Assembly: GCF_009720385.1 (NCBI RefSeq) | Contig: NZ_ML769305.1 | Span: 259,920 to 323,919 of the forward strand | From: Catellatospora vulcania | GTDB lineage: Bacteria > Actinomycetota > Actinomycetes > Mycobacteriales > Micromonosporaceae | DNA: 64,000 nt | Reading direction: 5' to 3' | In this document: positions 24,598 to 34,300 of the stretch, piece by piece | Layout of the letters: every line of letters begins with the position of its first letter | Position numbering within the stretch: the stretch's first letter is position 1 | The notes under the pieces: generated by a model | Told to the model about the DNA's origin: nothing | The model's database searches: none | What the model saw: only the letters and a program-made list of their open reading frames with translations | Translations under genes and position numbers: made by a program

Positions 24598-26478
24598 TCA
24601 CGGCCGCCACGAGGCCTCGATGAGGGTCTGCGTCGCGGCTGCCTCGTACACGGCGGCGGCCAGCCAGGCGCGGGCGAATCCCTCGCCGTCGTCGGAGGTC
24701 ACCCGGCCGAAGACGTTGCGGGACCGGTGCCGGGCGGCGGCCGTCACCGAGGCCAGCAGGTAGGCCCCGAGGTCCAGCCGGGCCCGGCGCAGGCTGCGTT
24801 CCTGCGTGTCGGCGAGCGCGTGCACGGCACGGCCGCCGGCGACCATCCGCTCCACGTGGCGGCGCAGCAGTTGCAGCGCCGGGTCACCGGTCGCCGGCGG
24901 GCGCGCCGTGGACGCCGCGCCGTCCCCGGACCGCAACTGGCTGCGGTGCAGCCGGTCGAAACCCAGGTCGGCGTGGCCGGACCAGCTCGGCGGCAGGCGC
25001 AGCCCGTCCCCGGTGCCGGGCGCGAGCCCGATCGACAGGGCCGCGACGCTGGCCCGCCGGCCCGGCTCGGGTCGGCCCACCACCAGCAGTTCGAGGCCCG
25101 CCGCCGTGCCGAGCAGCCGCAGGTTGTCCCGGTATGCCAGCTCGGGATGGTCGTCGGCGACGGTGAGCAGCACGGCCGCCCCGCCGGCGGTCTCGGCCAG
25201 CACCGCGTCCCCGGCCGCCTTGCCGCGCACCACCACCGTCAGGAACAGCAGGTCGGCCCCGGCGGTGCGGTCCCCGGCCGGCTCGCCGAGCGCGGCGAAG
25301 GCGCGGCTCACCTGCTCGTCCAGGGGCTGCTCCCACAGGCCGCGCAGCGGCTGCTCGGACCAGCCCGCGCCCACGGCGCGCACCGCCCGCACCGCGCGGC
25401 CCGCACCCAACCGGCCCGAGCTGCTGGCGGTGCCGCCGGAGACGATCATTCCGGCGCGGGTGAGCTCGCGATGGGTCAGCCCGGCCTCGCCCAGGGCCAC
25501 CACGGTGTCGCCGGAGCGGGCGGCCCGGTCCGCGCCGCCGGGGGCGACGTCGGTGACGGTCCACAGCCGGCCGTCGCGGTCCACGACGTAGGTCGCCGTC
25601 CCGGCGTACCCGGACTCGGCGACGACGGGGACCGTGCACAGCCCGTAAAGGCGCAGCCCGGCCTGCGGGTCGTAGCCGCGCCGGGCCACGCCCAGCAGCT
25701 CGGCCGCCTGTTCGTCCGGCAGGGCCGGGTCGCGCAGCCGGTGTGCCACGCTCAGCAGGTCACGCAGGTCGTCGGTCAGCTCCGCGAGGCGGAACTGGGG
25801 CTGGGCCTCGCGCATCGCCTGCAGCCCTGCGGCGACTCGCGTGCCCGCCGCGGCCGCGCGGTGCAGCCCGTTGGCGCGGGCCTCGTGCACCGCCCGCAGC
25901 AGCGCGGTACGCAGCACCAGCCCGCTGCCCGACGTCCCCGCGGCCAGCACCGCCGCCCCCGCCCGCCACAAGCCGTCCGCCGCCGCGCGCTGCCGGGTGG
26001 ACAGGGGCTGCGGTTCGCCGCCCACGGCCGTGATGGATGCACCGGGCGCGGCCCGACCATCCGCTGCCGACGCCAGGTCCGGGTCGGCGGGCGCGGCGGG
26101 CGATTCCCGGCCGTCCATTGCCGACACGGGGTCCGCGCCGGGCGGGCCGGTCTCGGCCGCCTGCGCGTCAAGCTCGGGCTCGTCGTCCAGGCCGTCGTGG
26201 ACCGGGGCCAGTGCCAGCACCGCGACCCGGTGCAGGCAGTTGGGCGCGAGCAGGCAGCTGCAGCGGGCGTCGGCGCCGGTGCGCACCACGCCGCCGGTCA
26301 GCACCAGGGTGACCGTGGTGCTGTCGTCGACGGTGATCGTGACGTGGCCGTCCGCGGTGGACACCGGCCAGGCGGCGGCCCGGGTCACCGCCTCGTCGAC
26401 CTTCTTGCGCAGCCGTCCCGGCAGCGCGTCGAGCGTCTCCGCCAGCGCCGGGGCGGTGACGGCAGGCAGGTCGCTCAT
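24598..26478 (-). CDS. SWIM zinc-finger protein, last gene of the MoxR/vWA operon
   Basis: This 626-residue protein has a SWIM zinc motif, CSCLLAPNCLHR (CxCx6CxH), at about residues 73-84. It lies after a beta-rich segment (HVTITVDDSTTVTLVLTGGVV), as in family members. A low-complexity Pro/Ala linker follows, then a large alpha/beta region without recognised domains. SWIM modules bind DNA or protein. It is separated from the DUF5682-vWA gene by 52 bases on the same strand. The order MoxR, DUF5682/vWA, SWIM matches the E. coli yehL-yehM-yehP-yehQ set, in which YehQ is the SWIM protein. Function unknown. Confidence 0.82.
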   Translation of the reverse strand: MSDLPAVTAPALAETLDALPGRLRKKVDEAVTRAAAWPVSTADGHVTITVDDSTTVTLVLTGGVVRTGADARCSCLLAPNCLHRVAVLALAPVHDGLDDEPELDAQAAETGPPGADPVSAMDGRESPAAPADPDLASAADGRAAPGASITAVGGEPQPLSTRQRAAADGLWRAGAAVLAAGTSGSGLVLRTALLRAVHEARANGLHRAAAAGTRVAAGLQAMREAQPQFRLAELTDDLRDLLSVAHRLRDPALPDEQAAELLGVARRGYDPQAGLRLYGLCTVPVVAESGYAGTATYVVDRDGRLWTVTDVAPGGADRAARSGDTVVALGEAGLTHRELTRAGMIVSGGTASSSGRLGAGRAVRAVRAVGAGWSEQPLRGLWEQPLDEQVSRAFAALGEPAGDRTAGADLLFLTVVVRGKAAGDAVLAETAGGAAVLLTVADDHPELAYRDNLRLLGTAAGLELLVVGRPEPGRRASVAALSIGLAPGTGDGLRLPPSWSGHADLGFDRLHRSQLRSGDGAASTARPPATGDPALQLLRRHVERMVAGGRAVHALADTQERSLRRARLDLGAYLLASVTAAARHRSRNVFGRVTSDDGEGFARAWLAAAVYEAAATQTLIEASWRP

Positions 26479-26530
26479 CGGGTCTCCTCGGTACGGTCAC
26501 GGGCGGGCAGGGCCGGAGCGGGTCGCGGGT

Positions 26531-29500
26531 TCACCGGCGCACCTGCTCCCCGACCCAGCGGGCCAGCTCGAGCGGGCTCAGTGCCGCGATCGGCATACCG
26601 GCGGCGACCAGCTGCCCCGCCGCGGCGACCGAGTACCTCGGCCGGCCCGCGTCGTCGAGGCTGGCGCAGCCCAGCACGGTCGCGCCGGACTCCACCAGCG
26701 CGCGCACCTCGGCCAGCAGGCCGCCCATGGAGTACCCCTCCTCGAAGTCGCTCACCAGCACCACCAGCGTCCGGGTGGGCACGGTGACCAGCGACCGGGC
26801 GTGGCGCAGCCCGGCGGCGATGTGCGTGCCGCCGCCGACCTTCACCTCCAGCAGCAGGCTCAGCGGGTCGCCGACGCGGTCGGTCAGGTCCACCACCTCG
26901 GTGGAGAACGCGACGAAGTGCGTCGTCAGCGCGGGCACCCCGGCCAGCACCGACGCGGTCAGCGCGGACCAGATCACCGACTCCTCCATGGAGCCGGACA
27001 CGTCGACGACCAGCACCAGCCGCCAGTCGACGCCGCGGCGGGCGCGGGTGCGGAACACGGGGCGCTCGGGCACCACGACGACCCGGCCGTCCTCGCCGCG
27101 GCGGCTGGCGGCCAGGTTCGCCCGCAGCGTGCGGGCCAGGTCCAGCCGCCCGCCGGGGCGGGACGTGGGCCGGGGGGTGGTGAGGCCGTTGAGCGCCGGG
27201 CGCAGCGTGCTGGCCAGCTCCTTGGTCAGCTCCGCGATGATGCGGGCCACCAGCGGGCGCAGCCGGGCCACGGTCGCCTCGGGCAGGCCGCCGGCCAGCG
27301 ACAGCACGTCGCGCAGCAGGTCCATGGAGGGGCGCACCGCGTCGGGGTCGAGCTCCAGCGCGGCGTCGAGGCGGCCGGACTCCACGGCGGCGGCTAGCAC
27401 CTCCTCGCGCACGCCCGGCCCGAACAGCGCGGACAGCTCCTCCGACCACTCCCGCACCCCGGGGAAGGACGGCTCGCGTCCGGCTCCCGCGCCGCGGTCC
27501 TCCCGTGCGCCCTCACCCCGGCCCATGCCGTAGAGCTCGTCGAGCGCGGTGGCGTACCGCCTGGCCTTGCCGCCCATGCCGGCACGGTCGCGGCCCAGGA
27601 TGAGCCGCCAGCGGTCGGCGGGTGTCAGCTCGCCCGACGGCGGCCGCCGGGTGGATTCGCGGCCGGCCCGTGCCGTCACCCCGCCATCCGGAGCATGCGG
27701 GCCGCCGATGACCTCCGGGTTGCCGGTGGCATCCGGGTTGCCGGTCGCATCCGGGTTGCCGGTCGCATCCGGGTTGCCGGTCGCATCCGGGTTCGCGGTG
27801 GCGTCGGATCCACCGGCGGCGGCGATCCCACCGGTGGCGTCGAGTTCCGGCCCGTCGCCCGCGAGCAGTCCCAGCCGTTCCAGGGCCGCCCGGCCGGCGC
27901 GGTCGGCGAGCAGCCGGACCAGCAGCGCGTCCGGGTCGTCGACGTCACCGAGGTCGGCGACACGGCCGCCGAGCCGTTCGTCGACGACGGCCAGCAGGCG
28001 GTCACGCCCGGCAGGGCTGGCCGTGTGGAAGCCGCCGCGCAGCGCGGGCAGCCGGGCCAGGAACGCCTCGTCCAGCAGGTTCTCGACACGGTCGAGCAGC
28101 CCGGTCAGCACGCCCTCGGCGGCCTGCAGCAGCGGTTCGGCGACGGCCAGCAGGCCGCTGACGTGTCCCTGCAGGGCGCGCCGGGCCTCGTCCGTGCCCG
28201 CGGTGTCCACCCAGGACGCCACGCGCACCCCGAAGTCCTCCGCCGGGACGTGCCCGAGCAGCACGCGTACCGCACCCGCGGCGGCGGCCATCAGAGGTGT
28301 GCCCCGGGCGGCCAGCCTGGCCAGCGCGTCCGTCAGCCGCAGCGCCGACCCGGACGCCTCGGTGCGCTGGGCGAGCGCGGCCAGCGCCCGCGCGTCGGCG
28401 ACGTCCTCGGAGCCGGCGAGCCCGTCGACCTGCCGTACGGCGGCGGTCTCCACCGCGTCGGCGGCCTCGGCGACGGCGGACTGGTCCGGTTCGGGCAGGC
28501 CGGGCACGTGGCCGTGGCGCAGCCGGTCGAGCAGGGCCAGTGCCGTCATCGCCTCGGCGAGCGAACCCTGCGCGGGCACCAGCGTGGCGACCTCGGCGAG
28601 CCGCCGCGCGGCCAGTTCGGGCAGCCCGCACGCCGCCGCGGCGTGCAGGCCCTCGACGACCTCTGCCGCCGACGGGCCGCCCGCGGCGGTCTCGCGGCGG
28701 CGGCGCTCGGCCAGCGCGCCCTCGGTGGCCTGTTCCAGGGTGACTCCGCGCAGCCCGGCGACCTCGATGCCGGCCTCGGTGTGCGGGGTCCACTGCAGCC
28801 GCCAGCGGCTGGTGATCGCGTCGACGCCGCCCGCGCCGCCGTCGCCGGCGACCGGTTCGGCGTACCCGACCCCGCAGGCGGCCAGCCGCTGCAGGGTGAC
28901 CTCGCGGCGGCGGTCCAGGTCGGAGCGCAGCGGGTCGAGCCGGGTGTCCTTGACGGCGTCACCCGGCCCGGGCAGCCGCAGCGACGCCAGCAGTTCGCGG
29001 ACCGCGGGGCCGAGACCGGAGCGCGGGGTGCCGGGGGCGAGCCGCCCGCGACGGTCCCCCACCAGCACGTGCTCCATCGCGGTGGCGACGACCCGGCCGC
29101 GGCCGAGCACCTCGCCGTGCGCGAGCACGCTCTGCAGCGCCTCGACGAGTTCGCCGCGGCCCGGGGCGGGCAGCCCGCGCAGCCGGGCCAGGTCGACGGC
29201 CAGCCGCACCGCCTCGCGCGCCTCGGCCGGACCGGCCGGGTGCCCGGCGGCGCGCACCCCGGCGCACACCGCCACGACGGCGCCCAGCGCCGCCGCCTCG
29301 ACCTGCGCCGGGTCGCCCGCGGCGGCCAGCACGAACTGCTGCCACTGCGGGTCGCGGATCCCGGCCGGGTAACCGGACCGGGCGTCGAGCAGCCCGAAGG
29401 TGTACGGCACCAGCGAGGTGACCACCTTCGCGGCCGGCGGGGCCGGGTTCGCCGGTCCCGCCTCGCGCAGCGCCGGGGCGTGGAACGCGCCGACCAGCAT

Positions 29501-30181
29501 CGCGACCCGCTTGCCGGCGTGCTCGGCCAGGCAGCCGCGCATGTGCGCCTCGCGGCGCAGGTCCAGGGTGGACACCCCGTCGCCGGTCTCGGCGTCGCGG
29601 CGCAGCGCCCAGCCGACCAGCAACGCCGCCCGGCGTACCGCCTCGGGGTCGGCGCCCGGCGCGCGGGCCTCGACCGTGCGGTCCCACATGTCCTCGTCGG
29701 CGCGGCCGGTGGCGGCGCCCTTGAGCGCGCCCGCCAGCGACAGCCGCGGCCCGGCCGGGCCGGGCGCGGACGTCTCCGGCTCGTGCCAGACCCGGTCGGC
29801 CAGCGGCAGGTCGCACGGCACCACGGGCACGCCGTGCCGCGCGGCCCAGCGCACCGCGACCAGCTCCGGTGAGAAGTCCGCGAACGGGTAGAACGCCAGT
29901 CCGGCGTCGCCGACCGCCCCGGCCAGGGCCAGCGGCGCGGTGGCGGCCTCGTCGGCCAGCCACGGCAGCCACTCCCCCAGCTCCGGGGGCAGCTCCAGCA
30001 GCAGCACCTCGGGCGCGTACCGGTCGAGCAGCTCGGGCAGCACCACCGACAGCGCGGGCGAGTGGTGCCGTACGCCGATCAGGAACGGGTCGCGCTGCCC
30101 GGCCAGCTCGGCGACGGCGACCGCCGGGTCGCCGTCGAGCGCCGCCGTCTCCGCCACCGAGGACTCAGCCACCGAGGACAT
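26531..30181 (-). CDS. DUF5682-vWA fusion protein
   Basis: This is a 1216-residue protein. The N-terminal half (to about residue 800) is DUF5682-like, with IGVRHHSPALS, LLLELPPELGEWLPW and, near residue 280, LVGAFHAPALREAG. These His/Glu motifs recall the EreA/TraB (TIKI-like) superfamily. A variable linker with a five-fold DATGNP-type repeat lies at about residues 790-825. The C-terminal 190 residues are a von Willebrand A domain with a complete metal site (DVSGSM, GGGTHI). The ATG at 30181 lies inside the 3' end of the MoxR gene (17-base overlap), so expression is coupled. In E. coli the equivalent functions are on separate proteins (YehM, YehP). Probable role: substrate or adaptor handling with the MoxR ATPase; unproven. 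Confidence 0.85.
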   Translation of the reverse strand: MSSVAESSVAETAALDGDPAVAVAELAGQRDPFLIGVRHHSPALSVVLPELLDRYAPEVLLLELPPELGEWLPWLADEAATAPLALAGAVGDAGLAFYPFADFSPELVAVRWAARHGVPVVPCDLPLADRVWHEPETSAPGPAGPRLSLAGALKGAATGRADEDMWDRTVEARAPGADPEAVRRAALLVGWALRRDAETGDGVSTLDLRREAHMRGCLAEHAGKRVAMLVGAFHAPALREAGPANPAPPAAKVVTSLVPYTFGLLDARSGYPAGIRDPQWQQFVLAAAGDPAQVEAAALGAVVAVCAGVRAAGHPAGPAEAREAVRLAVDLARLRGLPAPGRGELVEALQSVLAHGEVLGRGRVVATAMEHVLVGDRRGRLAPGTPRSGLGPAVRELLASLRLPGPGDAVKDTRLDPLRSDLDRRREVTLQRLAACGVGYAEPVAGDGGAGGVDAITSRWRLQWTPHTEAGIEVAGLRGVTLEQATEGALAERRRRETAAGGPSAAEVVEGLHAAAACGLPELAARRLAEVATLVPAQGSLAEAMTALALLDRLRHGHVPGLPEPDQSAVAEAADAVETAAVRQVDGLAGSEDVADARALAALAQRTEASGSALRLTDALARLAARGTPLMAAAAGAVRVLLGHVPAEDFGVRVASWVDTAGTDEARRALQGHVSGLLAVAEPLLQAAEGVLTGLLDRVENLLDEAFLARLPALRGGFHTASPAGRDRLLAVVDERLGGRVADLGDVDDPDALLVRLLADRAGRAALERLGLLAGDGPELDATGGIAAAGGSDATANPDATGNPDATGNPDATGNPDATGNPEVIGGPHAPDGGVTARAGRESTRRPPSGELTPADRWRLILGRDRAGMGGKARRYATALDELYGMGRGEGAREDRGAGAGREPSFPGVREWSEELSALFGPGVREEVLAAAVESGRLDAALELDPDAVRPSMDLLRDVLSLAGGLPEATVARLRPLVARIIAELTKELASTLRPALNGLTTPRPTSRPGGRLDLARTLRANLAASRRGEDGRVVVVPERPVFRTRARRGVDWRLVLVVDVSGSMEESVIWSALTASVLAGVPALTTHFVAFSTEVVDLTDRVGDPLSLLLEVKVGGGTHIAAGLRHARSLVTVPTRTLVVLVSDFEEGYSMGGLLAEVRALVESGATVLGCASLDDAGRPRYSVAAAGQLVAAGMPIAALSPLELARWVGEQVRR
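27715..27804 (+). repeat. In-frame 18-bp tandem repeat (five copies)
   Basis: The unit CCGGGTTGCCGGTCGCAT is repeated at 27715, 27733, 27751 and 27769 almost perfectly, with a degenerate fifth at 27787. It encodes DATGNP repeats in the linker of the DUF5682-vWA protein. Because the unit is a multiple of three and nearly identical, copy number is likely to vary between strains. Confidence 0.85.
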
Positions 30182-31322
30182 CGCGCAGCTCCCAGAGCCG
30201 CCGCCACAGCCGCGCGCCGTCCTCGGCCCGGCGACGCACCGCGCCGTCCCAGTAACCGAGCAGCTTCGCGCCGTCGGCCGGGTCGTCCTTGCGCACCACA
30301 CCGAGCAGGTGGCCGGGCAGCAGCGACAGCACGTCCCGGTCGCCGGGGAAGTATGCCTGGGCCAGCGCCAGCGAGGTCGCCACGGCGACGGCCTCGGCGG
30401 TGCTCATCACCGTAGAGGGCCGTTCCACGTCCCAGCCCTCGACCGAGCGGCCCTCACGCAGGTCACGGAACGCGGTGACCAGCGCCTCCAGCACCGCGTC
30501 GTCGACCGCGAACGGGGCCTGCACCCGTTCCAGGGCGGCGCGGGCCTGCTTGCCGACCAGGGCCGTCTCGGCCGCGAGGTCGCCGATCGGGCCGACGGTC
30601 TCGAAGTTGAAGCGGCGCTTGAGCGCCGCCGACATCTCCGACACCCCGCGGTCGCGCAGGTTGGCGGTGGCGATCAGGGTGAAGCCGGGTGCGGCGTGCA
30701 CGGTCGCGCCGTCGGTGCCCGCCAGCTCCGGCACCGCGATGCGGCGGTCGGACAGCAGCGACACCAGCGCGTCCTGCACCTCGGGCAGGCAGCGGGTGAT
30801 CTCCTCGACCCGGGCCACCGCGCCGGTGCGCATCGCCGACAGGATCGGCGAGGGCACCAGCGCCTCGCTGCTCGGGCCGTGGGCCAGCAGCAGCGCGTAG
30901 TTCCAGCCGTAGCGCAGCTGGTCCTCGGTGGTGCCCGCGGTGCCCTGCACGACCAGTTCACTGGTGCCGCAGACGGCCGCGGACAGCAGCTCCGACAGCA
31001 TCGACTTGGCCGTGCCCGGCTCGCCGACCAGCAGCAGGCCGCGCTCCCCGGCCAGGGTGACCACGCACCGCTCGACCAGGGCGCGCTCGCCGACGAACTT
31101 CGCCGGCACGGTCAGCTTGTGCGGCAGGCCCTCGCGGCGGTCCTCCTTGGCCAGCTCCAGCTCGCGGCCTTCGCTGCCGGTGATGAAGGTGACCACGGCC
31201 CGCGGGGTGAGCCGCCAGCCGGGCGGGCGCGGCCCGCCGTCGTACGCGGCCAGGAATGCCAGCTCGCCGTCGTACGCGTGCTCGGCAGGGTCGACCTGCC
31301 GGGCTGTCGTGGTGGTGGTCAT
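30165..31322 (-). CDS. MoxR-family AAA+ ATPase (locus 1)
   Basis: This 385-residue AAA+ protein has Walker A GEPGTAKS at residues 100-107, a Walker B-position ARVEEITRCLPEVQDAL segment, sensor 1 TLIATANLRDRG and the Arg finger region ALKRRFNFE. MoxR ATPases act with vWA-domain proteins as chaperone-like remodelling machines. It resembles E. coli YehL within the equivalent gene set. The ATG at 31322 overlaps the stop of the 1591-residue protein by four bases, and its 3' end overlaps the DUF5682-vWA start by 17 bases, so it sits in a tightly coupled operon. Confidence 0.9.
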   Translation of the reverse strand: MTTTTTARQVDPAEHAYDGELAFLAAYDGGPRPPGWRLTPRAVVTFITGSEGRELELAKEDRREGLPHKLTVPAKFVGERALVERCVVTLAGERGLLLVGEPGTAKSMLSELLSAAVCGTSELVVQGTAGTTEDQLRYGWNYALLLAHGPSSEALVPSPILSAMRTGAVARVEEITRCLPEVQDALVSLLSDRRIAVPELAGTDGATVHAAPGFTLIATANLRDRGVSEMSAALKRRFNFETVGPIGDLAAETALVGKQARAALERVQAPFAVDDAVLEALVTAFRDLREGRSVEGWDVERPSTVMSTAEAVAVATSLALAQAYFPGDRDVLSLLPGHLLGVVRKDDPADGAKLLGYWDGAVRRRAEDGARLWRRLWELRDVLGG

Positions 31323-34300
31323 CGGCGCCTCTCGGTTACCAGCTCGTCGAATCGGGGTCCGTCGCCCGCGGTGATCCTGTCCCAGGCCAGCGCGAACAGC
31401 TGCGGCGCGGGCGCGACCGGCAGCACGATGTCCAAGCCGGACACGCCGTTCTCGCCGCCGATGAGCAGCGGCAGCTTCCACCGCTCCAGCGGCAGGTGCG
31501 GGGCCTTGAGCGCGAGCCAGCCGCCGGGCAGGAACAGGCTGCGCCCGGCCCGCGGCCGCTTGGCCTCGACCACGAGGTCCGTGGCGGCCAGCGCGGCGCG
31601 GGCCGCCTTCAGCCGGGCCGGCTTCCAGCCCGTCCACAGCGCGGTGTTGCGGTCGGTCGGGTCGGGCAGCGCGAGCAGCTGCAGGTACAGCGTCGCGGCG
31701 TCGGCGGTCAGGCCACGCTCCTGCGCGACCCGTGCCACCAGGTCGGGCATGGAACGGGTCGGGTCCTGGGCGAACCCGTCGATCCCGGCCGGCACCGGGT
31801 AGCCGACCAGCCGCGCGAGCTGCCCCCCGGCCAGCGCGTGCAGCGCGGCGAAGGTGCCCTCGTCGTGGCTTTCCAGCTTGGCCCGCAGCACGTGCAGCAC
31901 CGGGTCGTCGGCGCCGGTCAGCAGCGCCGGGCGCAGGTGCACCACGCGCCAGCCGCTGTCCGGCGGCAGCAGCACCGCACCGGCCGAGACGCCGTCAGGG
32001 CCGGTCACCGGGGTGGCGCCGGTCGCCGCGAGCATCGCGTCGGCCTTCTTCTCCATGATGTAGCCGACCGGCAGGGACAGCGCCGGGTCGGCCAGCCTGG
32101 CCTGGGCCAGCTCGACCGCCCGGGGCAGCGCGGCCCGGATCGGGTCGTCGGCGGGCAGGTGGTAGACCAGCCACGGCACACACTTGGCGAACGCGACCAG
32201 CATGTCCTCGTCGTCGATGCCCTGGACCGAGCCCTGCAGCCAGTGGCAGGAGTCGGGGTTGGCGATGCCGTGAATCAGCTCGGACGCGTTCATCGAGCCG
32301 TCCACATCGGCCTTGTCGATGGCGACGATCAGGTCGTCGCGCACCGGGCGGCGTACGCCGTGGCGCTCGGTCCAGGCGGCGGCGAACGCGCCGACCGCCG
32401 GGCCGGCCGTCCACAACGTGGCGAGGTCCGCGGGCAGCAGCTGGGCGAGCGTGCGCGCGGTCGCGGTCACGTGGCCCATCCGCATCCGGCTCGCGGCGGC
32501 GGCCGCGGCCGCGCCGTCGATCCCGCCGAGCTGCTCGCGCACCGGCTCCGACTCGGCCTTGTGCCACGGGTGCTGCGGCAGGCCCGCCAGCACCATGGTG
32601 GCCTCGGCGAGGCTGATCCCGGCGGCGTCGGACAGCGCGGCGACCCGCTCCTGCTGCCATACCGTCGGCCCGTGCCCGGCCAGCAGGCCGGCGAACTCCG
32701 CGATCGCCTCCGGCGTGGCGATGCCGGTGTCCAGCGCCTTCTGGCTGGTGATGGCGTATCCGGGCAGCGCCCCGAACACCCCGTCCGGGGCGAACTCCAG
32801 CCCCTTCACCTCGCGGTCGTCGGCGTCTGCCGACAGCACCAGCAGCCGGCGCGCGCCGAAGGTCAGCACCATGCCGGGCAGCGCGTCCTCGTCGACGGCC
32901 CGGTCGGACTTCAGCGTGAGCAGCCGCAGCCGGGACCCCGGCGTGAGCAGCCCGCTGCGGGCGCACACGTCGAGCAGTTCCAGCAGCGCGACCCGGTACT
33001 CCGGGCTGGTCACCGGGCTCGCGGCGCGGTACATCGCCGCGGGCAGCACGCCGAGCACGTCGAACCAGTCGTCGTCGGCCTGCAGGTCCAGCTTCCCGGC
33101 AGGCGCCTCGGCGGCGGTGAACGCCGCACCGGTGCCGGTGAGCAGGCGCACCGCGCTGTCACCGCGGCTGTAGCAGTACGGCATGAGACCGGACAGGGCG
33201 GCGGCGAGCACGTGGTCCTGCACGCCTCCGGTCCACTCCGCGGCCGGCTCGGCGGCCGTGTCGGCGGCGTGTCCCTCGCACCGGTCGCGCAGCCCGGCGA
33301 GCCGGGTGACCTGCACGGCGGCCCGCTCTACGAGCCCGGCGACCCCGGCCCGCAGCGACGGATCGGTGACCTCGGGCAGGTGCTGTGCGACCAGCGCGAC
33401 CAGCGCCTCCTGCGCGGCGGCGTCGTCCTCCGCGGCGGCGACGGCCTCGACGGCCTCGCGCAGCAGCCCGGCGCACCATTCGTCGGTGGCCGCGCGCAGC
33501 GCCGCCGAACCGGCCTCGTCGCGCGGGCGCAGCAGGTGCCAGTAACCGGCCCCGGGCACCAGCCGGGTGCCGCGGGCGTACGCCGACGGGCCCTGCGGCA
33601 CCGTGTACTCGCCGAGCAGCACACCCTCGGGGTCGACCAGGGTCATCGTGTTGTTGCGCCAGTGGCGTGCGGTGAGCACGCCGCAGACCACGTCCGAGCC
33701 GGGCAGGCGCACCGCCCCGGACAACTCGCCCTTGGCGGCCGCGGCGGGCAGGGTGTACACCGTGCCGTCGGTCGACTGCCCGGCGAGGCTGCCGTCGGCG
33801 CGGCGGCGCACCCGCCAGCCGACCAGCGGGCCCTTGTCGCCGGGTGCGGCCGGGTCACGCGGCGCGAGCCGGGACGCGTTCAGCAGCAGCGACTCGCCGT
33901 CGGCCGCGCCGTCCTCCAGGAACGCGGGCAGACTGGCCCGGCCGCGCTCGCCGGTGACCGGGTCGAGTTCCTGGCACACCAGGGTGGTGCCGTTGTTGCG
34001 GATCACCCAGTGCGAGACGCCGTCGGTGAGCACCCGCCCGATGCGGCGCTCGCTGCGATCGCCGACGTGCAGTGGGCGGCCGCCAGCGGTGCGGCCTCCG
34101 CCGGGCAGCGGCAGCGAGACCGCGTCCGACATGTCGAAGGCCTCGTCGGGCACCGTGAACACGTCGTCGGGCGCGCCGCTCCAGTAGCCGGAGCGTTCCC
34201 GGCCGATGTCCCAGCACACCAGCAGCTGCCGGTCGACGTAGCGCAGCACCAGCCGCCACAGGTAGTGGCGCTGGTCGGCGGGGATGCGCAGCAGGTGCTC

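Noticed and set aside
27715..27804. Possible CRISPR array
   Set aside because: The 18-bp units are directly adjacent with no spacers and are in frame within a coding region.
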